Below the pieces are notes generated by a model. The model had not been told where the DNA came from and searched no databases. It worked only from the letters and a program-made list of their open reading frames with translations. The position numbers and the translations under genes were made by a program. Below are positions 14,414 to 22,100 of a stretch of DNA of 64,000 bases, piece by piece (position 1 is the first letter of the stretch; each line of letters starts with the position of its first letter). Source of the stretch: Desulfoscipio sp. XC116 (lineage in GTDB: Bacteria > Bacillota > Desulfotomaculia > Desulfotomaculales > Desulfallaceae); contig NZ_CP156660.1 of the NCBI RefSeq assembly GCF_039851975.1, forward strand, positions 186,001-250,000, given 5' to 3'.

Positions 14414-15811
14414 ATGGACGCTCTATTTATACAAGTTTTGAATATGAGCTTGACGGCAGGCTATGCAGTGCTTTTTGTTCTGGTTGCCAGGCTGTTTTTG
14501 AAAAAAACTCCGAAAATATTTTCTTACGCGTTGTGGAGCGTCGTTCTGTTCCGGCTGGTCTGTCCGTTTTCTTTTGAGAGTTTGTTCAGCCTGCTTTTTA
14601 TAAACGCCAATCCGATACCCGCCCATATTATGTATGCGGAGGCTCCGCAAATCAATACGGGCATAAATCTTGTGGATAACGCGGCCAATCCGATTTTGTC
14701 AACACAAACAGCCCTGCCGGGCGCTAGTGTCAACCCCATGCAAATATGGGCCTTTGCGGGCGGTATGATCTGGCTGGCGGGGATTGCCGTATTGCTGATT
14801 TACAGTCTGATATCTCTTCTCCGCTTGCGTTCCAAACTGGTCGGCGCGGTGAAATTGCGCGGCAATATTTACCTGGCCGATCATATTGCGTCCCCTTTTG
14901 TAATGGGTATGATACGCCCGAAAATCTATTTGCCGTCCATGCTTTCGGAACGGGAGCAGGGTTATATCGTTTTGCATGAACAGACGCATATCGGACGCTT
15001 TGACCATATTATAAAAATTGTCGCGTTTCTTGTCCTCACCGTTCATTGGTTTAACCCCCTGGTTTGGCTGGCGTTTATCCTGTGTGTGAAGGACATGGAA
15101 ATGTCCTGTGACGAAAGCGTGATCAAGCATATGGATACGGACATACGCAAAGAATACTCCGCATCTTTATTGAGCCTGGCCACGGGCGGAAAAATTGTCG
15201 CCGGGATGCCGCTGGCCTTTGGTGAGGGCGATGTGAAAAGCAGGATAAAGAATGTGTTGAATTATAAGAAATCCGCCTTTTGGATAATTGTTGCGGCATT
15301 GGTTGTGGTATTGGCGGTCGGTGCGGGGCTGGCAACCAATCCTCGAGACAACAGCCGACCTCGGGAAAGTACTGCCGCGGGCCTCCTAAAGTACAGGACC
15401 GAGTATGTTGGGAACAACTCAAAGGTTGGTGGCATCATTAACGCACTCGAATATCCCGATAAAGTAAAATACAACTCCTTTGAGCTGCAGACTGACGGTG
15501 CTCCGCTAATGATCACCATTAACTTTGACACCGATGCGGAAAGGCGGGATTTTCATACAGGCGCTCTTAATGCAGACCCGTTCCGCAAAAACGCTATAAT
15601 AATGTTTGCGCTGATACACAATGTTGAATGTATTACGTTTGTGCTTGACGACGGGGTCAATCCCTACTCAATACAGTTTACTCGTGATGCTGCCGATATG
15701 TTCGCCGACGGTGACGTATGGTCCTACTCGGAGTCGCCGGAACAATTTGAAAGGCTCATAAAAATGCTGGAGCCGATGAAAAAAAGTGCTAATTTGAAGA
15801 AACTAAAGTAG
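14414..15811 (+). CDS. BlaR1-type M56 membrane metallopeptidase with DUF4825-like sensor
   Basis: A 465-aa protein with N-terminal membrane segments (for example GYAVLFVLVARLFL and MIWLAGIAVLLIYSLISLL), the zinc motif HEQTHIGRFDH near residue 190 and the downstream DMEMSCDESVIK glutamate ligand. A last membrane span (WIIVAALVVVLAVGAGLA) leads to an extracytoplasmic tail of about 150 residues starting GLLKYRTEYVGNNSKVGGII, which I recall as DUF4825-like. It is not a penicillin-binding domain, because no SxxK/KTG set is visible. With the BlaI-type gene it forms a signal, protease and repressor pair for an unknown, non-beta-lactam-typed signal. No obvious target gene follows. Confidence 0.88.
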   Translation: MDALFIQVLNMSLTAGYAVLFVLVARLFLKKTPKIFSYALWSVVLFRLVCPFSFESLFSLLFINANPIPAHIMYAEAPQINTGINLVDNAANPILSTQTALPGASVNPMQIWAFAGGMIWLAGIAVLLIYSLISLLRLRSKLVGAVKLRGNIYLADHIASPFVMGMIRPKIYLPSMLSEREQGYIVLHEQTHIGRFDHIIKIVAFLVLTVHWFNPLVWLAFILCVKDMEMSCDESVIKHMDTDIRKEYSASLLSLATGGKIVAGMPLAFGEGDVKSRIKNVLNYKKSAFWIIVAALVVVLAVGAGLATNPRDNSRPRESTAAGLLKYRTEYVGNNSKVGGIINALEYPDKVKYNSFELQTDGAPLMITINFDTDAERRDFHTGALNADPFRKNAIIMFALIHNVECITFVLDDGVNPYSIQFTRDAADMFADGDVWSYSESPEQFERLIKMLEPMKKSANLKKLK

Positions 15812-15858
15812 CCCGTGCACAGGTCATACCGCCACCGGCAGTGGTTTTAAGCTAGATT

Positions 15859-15969
15859 AATGCAAACATCATTTTTGAATAGATATAGTGATCGTTTATG
15901 TGACGAGCAGAAAAATTGATTTTGCTCATTTTCTTGGTTATAATGAAATCAAAGAAATATGCATGATTG
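15859..15969 (+). repeat. Promoter-bearing direct repeat, copy B
   Basis: Partner of 13331-13436. It begins AATGCAAACATCATTTTTGA, keeps the PIN-tail-like wording and carries TTGATT/TATAAT at the same relative place. It probably marks a second, more decayed PIN tail. Confidence 0.72.
15916..15944 (+). promoter_or_regulatory. Sigma-A promoter of the AbrB/RelE module
   Basis: TTGATT (15916-15921) and TATAAT (15939-15944), 17-bp spacer, 62 bp upstream of the antitoxin start. Confidence 0.75.
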
Positions 15970-16005
15970 CAAAAATTTGAACATATACTGTAAGGAGATA
16001 TGAAA

Positions 16006-16380
16006 ATGGCGACTAACTCAGTTAGGAGAAGTTCAGTGGAACGTAAGATTATTAGTATTTCCGGTAAAAGGCAGGTGACAATACCGCAAAAATATTATGA
16101 GGCGTTGGGTTTCAGTAATGAAGCTGAATGCATTTTACAAAACAATGCTATTGTTATACGTCCTATTAACGAAAACACAGGAAGTGAGTTCGCCGAGCAA
16201 ATTCTTGCAGATTTAATTGCTCAAGGGTTGACGGGCCAGGAACTTCTCGCCAAGTTTAAGGAAATGAATAAAAACATTGCTTCCGCTATGGATAAACTAA
16301 TCAGTGAGGCAGACAGCATTGCAAAGGGTGAGAAAAAAGGTCTAAAAATGGCTGATATTTTTGAAGCGGAGGACAGGTAA
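16006..16380 (+). CDS. SpoVT/AbrB-type antitoxin
   Basis: A 124-aa protein. Residues about 12-52 form a swapped-hairpin AbrB domain (KIISISGKRQVTIPQKYYEA followed by LGFSNEAECILQNNAIVIRP). The rest is an acidic helical tail that would wrap the toxin. I place the start at ATG 16006, eight bases after AAGGAG; ATG 16000 is too close to that RBS. It is followed directly by a RelE-like gene. Such antitoxins bind their own promoter, here at 15916-15944. Confidence 0.88.
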   Translation: MATNSVRRSSVERKIISISGKRQVTIPQKYYEALGFSNEAECILQNNAIVIRPINENTGSEFAEQILADLIAQGLTGQELLAKFKEMNKNIASAMDKLISEADSIAKGEKKGLKMADIFEAEDR

Positions 16381-16381
16381 G

Positions 16382-16672
16382 GTGTATGAAATCCGTTTCA
16401 CGGGAGCCGCCGGGAGATACTTGAAAAAGGTCAAAGAAAAAGACCTGAAAAAAGCATTCCAAAGCGCTCTTAATGAAATAAGCAGTGACCCGTACATTGG
16501 AGAATTAAAAACAGGTGATTTGGCCGGGGTATATTGTTATAATATTTGCTACAGCAAAACCAATTATGAGCTTGCTTATAAAATTTATGGAGAAGATGGG
16601 CAAATGGTAGTTGTGATTTTGGCTGGGACAAGGGAAAATTTTTATAATAAATTAAAGCGATATATGAAGTAG
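16382..16672 (+). CDS. RelE/ParE-superfamily toxin
   Basis: A 96-aa basic protein with the RelE fold pattern: VYEIRFTGAAGRYLKKVKEK, KKAFQSALNEISSDPYIG, then LAGVYCYNICYSKTNYELAY and VVVILAGTRENFYNKLKRY. Such toxins cleave mRNA on ribosomes or block gyrase. I favour GTG 16382, 2 bp after the antitoxin stop; a TTG at 16361 would overlap the antitoxin by 20 bp. The pair is a type II toxin-antitoxin module. Confidence 0.88.
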   Translation: MYEIRFTGAAGRYLKKVKEKDLKKAFQSALNEISSDPYIGELKTGDLAGVYCYNICYSKTNYELAYKIYGEDGQMVVVILAGTRENFYNKLKRYMK

Positions 16673-16767
16673 CTGATACTTAAGTAATCACCAAGATTTA
16701 AGTAAATTCGTGCTAAGATATGTAAAGAGATGTTTCCTAACGTTCATTTTTAAGGAACATTTAGAGG

Positions 16768-16826
16768 CCGTTACAAAGACGGAATACACAAAGTTGTTCT
16801 ATAGACAGTAGTTCTTATGCTTTATG
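16768..16826 (+). pseudogene. 3'-end scrap of a ParE-type toxin gene
   Basis: About 59 bp resembling 19450-19510, the end of the second toxin gene. It reads VTKTEYTKLFYRQ then TAG. The rest of that gene copy is missing. It is a marker of recombination between toxin-antitoxin loci. Confidence 0.65.
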
Positions 16827-16884
16827 CAGTAAAAATTACCCCTGTTGAAATAAATGAATTTATATGTTATCCTTAATTAAACAA

Positions 16885-16896
16885 AACGTTCGGTAT
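16885..16896. promoter_or_regulatory. Putative TetR operator upstream of tetR-type gene
   Basis: AACGTTCGGTAT shares the ACGTTCGG core with the perfect palindrome at 17527-17538. It overlaps TATGAT (16893-16898), a possible -10, so the regulator probably blocks its own promoter. Confidence 0.55.
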
Positions 16897-16912
16897 GATT
16901 AGGGGTATTCTT

Positions 16913-17503
16913 TTGAATAGACGCCGCTTTGAAAGTGAACAAACAAAAGAGCGAATCGCAGCTCAGGCCAAAGAACTATTTGCGCAAAAAGGTTATGCCG
17001 CTACCTCTATTGACGATCTTTGTAAAGCAACAGGCAGCAGCAAAGGCAGTATCTATTACCATTTTAAAAGTAAAGACCATCTTTTTCTGTACCTTGTTGA
17101 GCAGGGCATCTTGGAATGGGCCGCGGATTGGAAAGCTATTGCCGCTGATTATAAAACTTGTGCCGACAAGCTGTATGGCCATTTCACTCATTTTATTAAA
17201 CATTTTCAGACTTATCCCTTACTGAAAGCTCAACATGAATTTATGGCGGCGCAAGAAGCCGATCCGGAAATTCTTAACCGGATAAGTGAAGTATCCGACC
17301 TGGTCTATGAAACCGTAGACGACTTACTGGAAGAAGGGATGCAAAAAGGAGAATTTAAAAAAGAAAAAACCAGGGACCTTACTTTAATCTTGGTTGGTAT
17401 ACTAAACGGCATAAGCAATCATTTTGGAACTATGGAAGATAGTGAACTGAAATCTCTTTATCAAAAGGGAATTTCAGTTTTTCTCACGGGAATTAAAAGT
17501 TAG
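16913..17503 (+). CDS. TetR-family transcriptional regulator
   Basis: A 196-aa regulator with an N-terminal helix-turn-helix (RIAAQAKELFAQKGYAATSI and DDLCKATGSSKGSIYYHFKS) and a helical ligand-binding domain. I prefer TTG 16913, which has AGGGG seven bases upstream. An ATG at 16895 lies inside the presumed promoter/operator. ACGTTCGG sites lie on both sides of the gene, so it probably controls itself and the glycosyltransferase gene 52 bp downstream. Ligand unknown. Confidence 0.92.
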   Translation: MNRRRFESEQTKERIAAQAKELFAQKGYAATSIDDLCKATGSSKGSIYYHFKSKDHLFLYLVEQGILEWAADWKAIAADYKTCADKLYGHFTHFIKHFQTYPLLKAQHEFMAAQEADPEILNRISEVSDLVYETVDDLLEEGMQKGEFKKEKTRDLTLILVGILNGISNHFGTMEDSELKSLYQKGISVFLTGIKS

Positions 17504-17526
17504 CTTTTCTTTTGCCCCTTATTATA

Positions 17527-17538
17527 CCGAACGTTCGG
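17527..17538. promoter_or_regulatory. Putative TetR operator upstream of the glycosyltransferase
   Basis: CCGAACGTTCGG is a perfect 12-bp palindrome lying 17 bp upstream of the glycosyltransferase ATG, sharing its core with 16885-16896. Confidence 0.65.
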
Positions 17539-17555
17539 ATTGCGGGAGGATTGAA

Positions 17556-18725
17556 ATGCAAACAGTCTATCTTATTCTAGCGATTATTAATGTTCTGCTA
17601 TGGACATGGTTAGCCTTTCAATTGTTTGCCGGGTTAAAAAAGATGACTATCCTGAGCAGCGGACAAAAATTGATTTCCAAACAGGAACCCGCCTCTTCAC
17701 TGCCTTCGGTTTCCATCATTGTTGCGGCATGTAATGAAGAGGATGCCATCGGAAGCGCCGTAGAATCACTCATGGGGCAAAATTACCGAAATTATGAAGT
17801 GATCGTTGTCAATGACCGTTCAACCGATAATACAGGAAATATTTTAGATGACCTAAGAGCCCGATATTCCAACTTAAAAATCTTGCACATCAAAGACCTG
17901 CCTTCCGGGTGGTTGGGAAAGAATCATGCTCTTTATTCGGGAGCCATGCAAGCCCATGGTGATTGGTTATTATTTACGGACGGAGATATTATCTATTCTT
18001 CTTCATGTCTGCAACAAGCCGTTGAGTATGCTCTGAGCAAGAAATTAGATCATTTAACGCTTATTCCGAGATTTACGGGTAAAAATCTTTTGAGTCGAGC
18101 TATGGCATCCCATATTTTTCTGCTTATCGTAACTATGGGACGCCCCTGGAGGGCCTCGATGCCGGACACTCCGGAATATACAGGACTCGGGGCATTTAAT
18201 CTCCTTAAACGATCGACATACATGGACATTGGAACTCATCAAGCGATTTCTTTACGGCCTGATGATGATGCTAAATTGGGGAAACTCGTGAAGAAAAATG
18301 GGTTTAGGCAAGAAATGGCTTTTGGCAAGGAATTAATCCAAATTGAATGGTATCAAAATCTAAGACAGGTCATCAAGGGATTTGAAAAAAATTGTCTTTG
18401 CATGTCTGAATACCGGCCACTATTAGCAATATTATCATATCCTTTTGGTTTTATTATCAATATATTTCCATTTGTCGGCTTGTTTTCGGGAAATCTCTTC
18501 ACAAGATTAAGTTGTCTTTGGGTTGTGCTTGTAATCTTTGCTATGTACAGGGCTTTTTCGAAATACTCCGCTAATCCCACTTGGCATGCTTTCTTCCATC
18601 CGATAGAAGGATTAATAAGCATGTATGCTTCCGGCATCGCATTGTTTAAAACCTTAAAAACCGGTAGCGTTACATGGCGGGGTACCGAATATCCAGTGGA
18701 AATTCTAAAACGGAATGTTGTCTAG
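17556..18725 (+). CDS. Membrane-bound family 2 glycosyltransferase (CrtQ/HpnB-like)
   Basis: A 389-aa protein: an N-terminal membrane helix, a GT2 domain (VSIIVAACNEEDAIGSAVES near 52, VVNDRSTDNT near 88, LLFTDGDI with the DxD-type site near 140, RPDDDAKL near 230) and two or three C-terminal membrane helices. The layout matches CrtQ/HpnB-like glycosyltransferases that modify carotenoids, hopanoids or other lipids. The acceptor is unknown. RBS GGGAGGA seven bases before ATG 17556. The TetR gene and operator upstream suggest envelope-stress or lipid-responsive control. Confidence 0.88.
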   Translation: MQTVYLILAIINVLLWTWLAFQLFAGLKKMTILSSGQKLISKQEPASSLPSVSIIVAACNEEDAIGSAVESLMGQNYRNYEVIVVNDRSTDNTGNILDDLRARYSNLKILHIKDLPSGWLGKNHALYSGAMQAHGDWLLFTDGDIIYSSSCLQQAVEYALSKKLDHLTLIPRFTGKNLLSRAMASHIFLLIVTMGRPWRASMPDTPEYTGLGAFNLLKRSTYMDIGTHQAISLRPDDDAKLGKLVKKNGFRQEMAFGKELIQIEWYQNLRQVIKGFEKNCLCMSEYRPLLAILSYPFGFIINIFPFVGLFSGNLFTRLSCLWVVLVIFAMYRAFSKYSANPTWHAFFHPIEGLISMYASGIALFKTLKTGSVTWRGTEYPVEILKRNVV

Positions 18726-18901
18726 ATTCGGGTCCGTTCATCGCGTACATTTTCTCCGTGACTGAACTGTACTCGTAGTCTTGATTAATAGCTTAACTTC
18801 TGTCAGATAACCAAAGTGTAAAAGAATCCAAAGGCATATAATATAAGAGAAATCTAACCAGATATTCTATTCGTTATACTTCTGTAAATAGCAAAACCAG
18901 C

Positions 18902-18930
18902 TTCACTTTGTATGAAAATAAAGATATAAT
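18902..18930 (+). promoter_or_regulatory. Sigma-A-type promoter of the Phd/ParE module
   Basis: TTCACT (18902-18907) and TATAAT (18925-18930) with 17-bp spacing, 34 bp before the antitoxin start. The 175 bp before it hold no visible gene. Confidence 0.65.
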
Positions 18931-18964
18931 TATATCAAGAAAATGCTATGGGGGGTGTGAAACT

Positions 18965-19231
18965 ATGATAATAAAACCATCAGCAGCATTGAGAAATGAT
19001 TACTCTACGATATCAAATCTCGCAAAGGAAACAAAAGAGCCTATATATATTACAAAGAATGGCGAGGGGGATTTGGTTCTTATGAGTATTGATGCCTTTG
19101 AAAAGAGGGAACAGATTTTACAGCTTCGTGCGCAAGTTCTGCGTGCAGAGCAGGAAAGAATTAGTGGAGCGGAAACCCTCAGTATTCCAGAGGCAAGAAG
19201 AAAACTTAGAGAGCGGGCAAATGAAGTTTAA
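18965..19231 (+). CDS. Phd/YefM-type antitoxin
   Basis: An 88-aa protein: MIIKPSAALRNDYSTISNLA forms the DNA-binding N terminus, EPIYITKNGEGDLVLMSIDA the central beta part, and an Arg/Glu-rich C-terminal helix the toxin-binding region. The true start is ATG 18965 with GGGGGGTG upstream; the longer frame from 18908 covers the promoter. It overlaps the toxin start by 11 bp. Confidence 0.92.
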   Translation: MIIKPSAALRNDYSTISNLAKETKEPIYITKNGEGDLVLMSIDAFEKREQILQLRAQVLRAEQERISGAETLSIPEARRKLRERANEV

Positions 19232-19490
19232 AATTGAAATTCTACCTTCCGCCTGGGAGGATTTAAAAAGGATTGAGGATTATTATTTGATACAGTTTGA
19301 TTTCCAAACTGCAATTAAGGTAAGCGAGCATATCCTGAGTAGTATGGAACGGTTGGAGAATTTCCCGGATTCGGGTGCTATGACGCCGGATACTTGGCTG
19401 AATGAACAAGGCTATCGTAAGATTAAGGATGTGATTTACATCTGCCATATTGCTGATACAAGGACAGAATACACAAAGTTATTTTATTGA
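19221..19490 (+). CDS. RelE/ParE-type toxin
   Basis: An 89-aa protein. MKFKIEILPSAWEDLKRIED is the usual first strand and helix, followed by SSMERLENFPDSGAM and GYRKIKDVIYICHIADTRTE, ending YTKLFY. The scrap at 16768-16826 ends YTKLFYRQ, so this copy stops only about two residues early and is probably intact. The start ATG 19221 lies inside the antitoxin gene. Confidence 0.88.
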   Translation: MKFKIEILPSAWEDLKRIEDYYLIQFDFQTAIKVSEHILSSMERLENFPDSGAMTPDTWLNEQGYRKIKDVIYICHIADTRTEYTKLFY

Positions 19491-19619
19491 CAGCAGCTCC
19501 TATGCTTTATGGGCTGTAGTTTTGGATAGGTTGAGAGAAGCTGCGTTAAATGCACGAATCTTTATCGAGTATTGTAACCGTCCAGTGGAACAAATTTAAA
19601 ACGATCGTGGGGTAATATA

Positions 19620-20018
19620 TTGAAAAAAGTAACCGCAGCCATAATTGAAACGAATGGCCGTGTTCTTATTGCCCAAAGGCCCGGGGGAGACAAGCTGGGC
19701 TTAAAGTGGGAGTTCCCGGGCGGGAAAATCGAGCGGGGGGAAACTCCGGAGCAGTGCTTGGTGCGGGAGATTAAAGAGGAGCTGAACCTTGATATTAAGA
19801 TAAAGAAGCATTTTATGAACAGTTGCTATAAGTACGAGACCGGCGAAATTGAATTAATATGCTACCTTGCGGAAATTGCCGGCGGCAAATTAAAATTAAA
19901 TTTTCATGCGGCGTTAGAATGGGCCGCTAAAGAACAATTAAAGGAATTTGATTTTGCTCCGGCGGATATTCCTGTCAGGGAATGCTATGAGAGAGGCATA
20001 GGGATAGCAAAATGCTAA
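19620..20018 (+). CDS. NUDIX hydrolase, MutT-like (8-oxo-dGTP diphosphatase type)
   Basis: A 132-aa enzyme. Residues about 36-58 form the Nudix box (GGKIERGETPEQCLVREIKE plus EL), with the preceding KWEFPGG typical of MutT. The predicted role is removal of oxidised nucleotides. TTG 19620 is the start; GTGGGGTAAT lies upstream. It overlaps the DNA glycosylase gene by 7 bp, so the two form a small DNA-maintenance operon. In the 130 bp before it I see only a short frame of unknown meaning (LDRLREAALNARIFIEYC). Confidence 0.93.
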   Translation: MKKVTAAIIETNGRVLIAQRPGGDKLGLKWEFPGGKIERGETPEQCLVREIKEELNLDIKIKKHFMNSCYKYETGEIELICYLAEIAGGKLKLNFHAALEWAAKEQLKEFDFAPADIPVRECYERGIGIAKC

Positions 20019-20515
20019 AGCCGGTTCCGGATATCCTGGAAAAAAACCTTAGAATAATCTTTGTGGGCTATAACCCCAGCATTCGCTCCTCGGAAACCGG
20101 GCACCACTTTGCCAACCCGAGCAATCGGTTCTGGAACATTTTGCACAGGGCCGGGCTAACATCCCGCAAATACAGGCCGGAGGAGGATGTCGGTTTGCTG
20201 AAATCGGGGTATGGTATGACCAATATAGTGCCCCGCCCCACCCGGGCGGCCGCGGATATTACGAATCAGGAATATAAGGATGGCGCGGCGGAACTATATC
20301 GGAAGATATCGTATTACAGGCCGCGTATAGTGTGCTTTGTTGGCAAGGGAGTCTATGAAAAATACAGCGGTCGGCGGAATGTGCCCTGGGGTAAGCAGGA
20401 AAAACCCATGCTATCCGGGGTATCCGACTTTGTGGCCCCCTCGTCAAGCGGCTTGGTACGCATGAAACTGGACGAGGTTGTAGTAATTTACAGCGGCTTA
20501 AAGGAGTTTACATAA
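20012..20515 (+). CDS. mug: Mug/TDG-family mismatch-specific uracil/thymine DNA glycosylase
   Basis: A 167-aa enzyme that removes U or T (and etheno-C) from mismatches with G. The first motif is FVGYNPSIRSSETGHHFANP, carrying the catalytic Asn of GxNPS. Also seen are SNRFWNILHRAG, YGMTNIVPRPTRAAADI and the C-terminal PSSSGLVRM intercalation motif. Length is normal for Mug. ATG 20012 overlaps mutT-like. Confidence 0.93.
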   Translation: MLKPVPDILEKNLRIIFVGYNPSIRSSETGHHFANPSNRFWNILHRAGLTSRKYRPEEDVGLLKSGYGMTNIVPRPTRAAADITNQEYKDGAAELYRKISYYRPRIVCFVGKGVYEKYSGRRNVPWGKQEKPMLSGVSDFVAPSSSGLVRMKLDEVVVIYSGLKEFT

Positions 20516-20767
20516 GATGATCTAATATAGAGAGAGCGCGTTGACGATCACTTCAACACAGTTCATTAATCTTCACCAATCCCTTTCCCCAAGTAAACAC
20601 ATTTTCCCCGTTTTCCACTTTTATCGCAGTCACTTTTCTCATACATTGGTTTGGTCCTAAATCCTCTGACGTCGAATTTAATACTAATTCTCATACTTGA
20701 GCATAATATAATCTTAGGATTCAAAATGTTAGTATTAGAATTAAAGTTAATTAGGCGAGGGAATAGT

Positions 20768-21325
20768 GTGAAGAATGAACTGCAGAACTCAGTATATTAT
20801 GATGATAAGTTTGCGCTGAGCAAAGCTGTCGTTTCCCTGGAAGCAATTCTTCCGCCCCCTGAAAGGAATATAACGTATTTTTGTATCGGTTCGGACTTGA
20901 GCACGGGTGATTGTTTTGGCCCGTTAACCGGTACACTATTGAAAAGGATAGGCATTCCTAATGTAATAGGGTCTTTAGACGATACGGTACATGCCAAGAA
21001 CATGGAAGAAAAAATAAGGCAATTGAACAATAGAAATTATGTAGTGGCCATTGATGCAACCATGGGACATTTTAAAGATGTAGGCAACTTGTTATTTGGC
21101 AAAAAACCTGTTTGCCCCGGTGCGGCTTTTCAAAGGGAATTGGCTCCGGTGGGGGATGCTTCGGTAGTGTTTAACGTAGCGGCTAATGGTTTTGCCAACT
21201 TCCTGGTATTGGGCTGCGCCAGCCTGAACAAGGTATGGTTAGCCTCAAACTTGTTGGCGAGGGCCATAAGCGTTTTATCTTATAGAAGGAAAAAAGGAAT
21301 ATGCTCGTCCAATAAATATATGTAA
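20768..21325 (+). CDS. yyaC: YyaC-type spore protein (DUF1256, germination-protease-like fold)
   Basis: A 185-aa protein. CIGSDLSTGDCFGPLTGTLL near 40, VHAKNMEEKI, and GHFKDVGNLLFGKKPVCPGA followed by LAPVGDASVVFNV are the YyaC family signatures. YyaC is made in sporulating Bacillus and resembles spore protease. I use GTG 20768, which has GAGGG upstream. About 250 bp upstream hold no other visible gene. Confidence 0.88.
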   Translation: MKNELQNSVYYDDKFALSKAVVSLEAILPPPERNITYFCIGSDLSTGDCFGPLTGTLLKRIGIPNVIGSLDDTVHAKNMEEKIRQLNNRNYVVAIDATMGHFKDVGNLLFGKKPVCPGAAFQRELAPVGDASVVFNVAANGFANFLVLGCASLNKVWLASNLLARAISVLSYRRKKGICSSNKYM

Positions 21326-21445
21326 TAGCAAGTATACCGCATTTTTTATACGACATGAACCGCAGTGGGAAGTGTAAATAACTCCGGGTAAATGGCTTGA
21401 TTCCGCTATAAACTGCTTAAGCCGGCAATGGCTTTTCAGTGTTAT

Positions 21446-22087
21446 TTATATTTCAGGTGATGTTAAGCCTTCCCGGATGGCGTATTTAGTAAGTTCCGCA
21501 ATGCTTGTTAACTTTAGCTTTTTCATAATTTGTCTGCGATGCGTTTCTACGGTTTTTTCACTAACGAAGAGGAGTGCGGCGATCTGAGTGGTGGTTTTGC
21601 CTTCCGCTATTAATTGAAGTACTTCTCGTTCCCGGGGTGTTAACAAGGAAAAGACACTTTCTTCATTGTTCTTGTATAAATAGTCTTGAATTAAGCTCCC
21701 CGTAACACTGGGGCTTAGGTAATACTGACCGGCGGTAACACATTCTATCGCCCTTACCAGTTCTTCAAAGGCACAGTCCTTTAACAGGTACCCCCATGCT
21801 CCCGCCTTAAACATTTCCGCTACATAGCGCCTGTCGGAATGCATAGATAAGCCAATTATCTTTATCCCGGGATTCTCGGTCAAGACATGACGGGTGGCTT
21901 CGATACCGTTTAGTTCGGGCATAGCCACATCCATAACAATAACTTCCGGGGACGTTTCTCTGGCCGCCTGTACGCATTCTCTGCCGTTGACCGCCTCTGC
22001 TATTACATTCATACTGGGGTGTCCGTCAAGCAATGCCCGAAGGCCGTCACGAATCATCTTGTGGTTATCAGCAATTATAATTTTCAT
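21446..22087 (-). CDS. NarL/FixJ-type response regulator
   Basis: A 213-aa protein. The receiver domain has phospho-acceptor Asp53 (VIVMDVAMPELNG), a Thr/Ser switch at GLSMHS and Lys at LLKDC. The C-terminal LuxR-type HTH is LLTPREREVLQLIAEGKTTT followed by VSEKTVETHRRQIMKKL. Coupled to the PAS histidine kinase immediately upstream (13 bp gap). Targets unknown. Confidence 0.95.
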   Translation of the reverse strand: MKIIIADNHKMIRDGLRALLDGHPSMNVIAEAVNGRECVQAARETSPEVIVMDVAMPELNGIEATRHVLTENPGIKIIGLSMHSDRRYVAEMFKAGAWGYLLKDCAFEELVRAIECVTAGQYYLSPSVTGSLIQDYLYKNNEESVFSLLTPREREVLQLIAEGKTTTQIAALLFVSEKTVETHRRQIMKKLKLTSIAELTKYAIREGLTSPEI

Positions 22088-22100
22088 TACGTCAACACTC

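Noticed and set aside
14414-15811. Calling the locus beta-lactam resistance (blaR1/blaI)
   Set aside because: The sensor domain has no penicillin-binding motifs and no beta-lactamase or PBP gene is adjacent.
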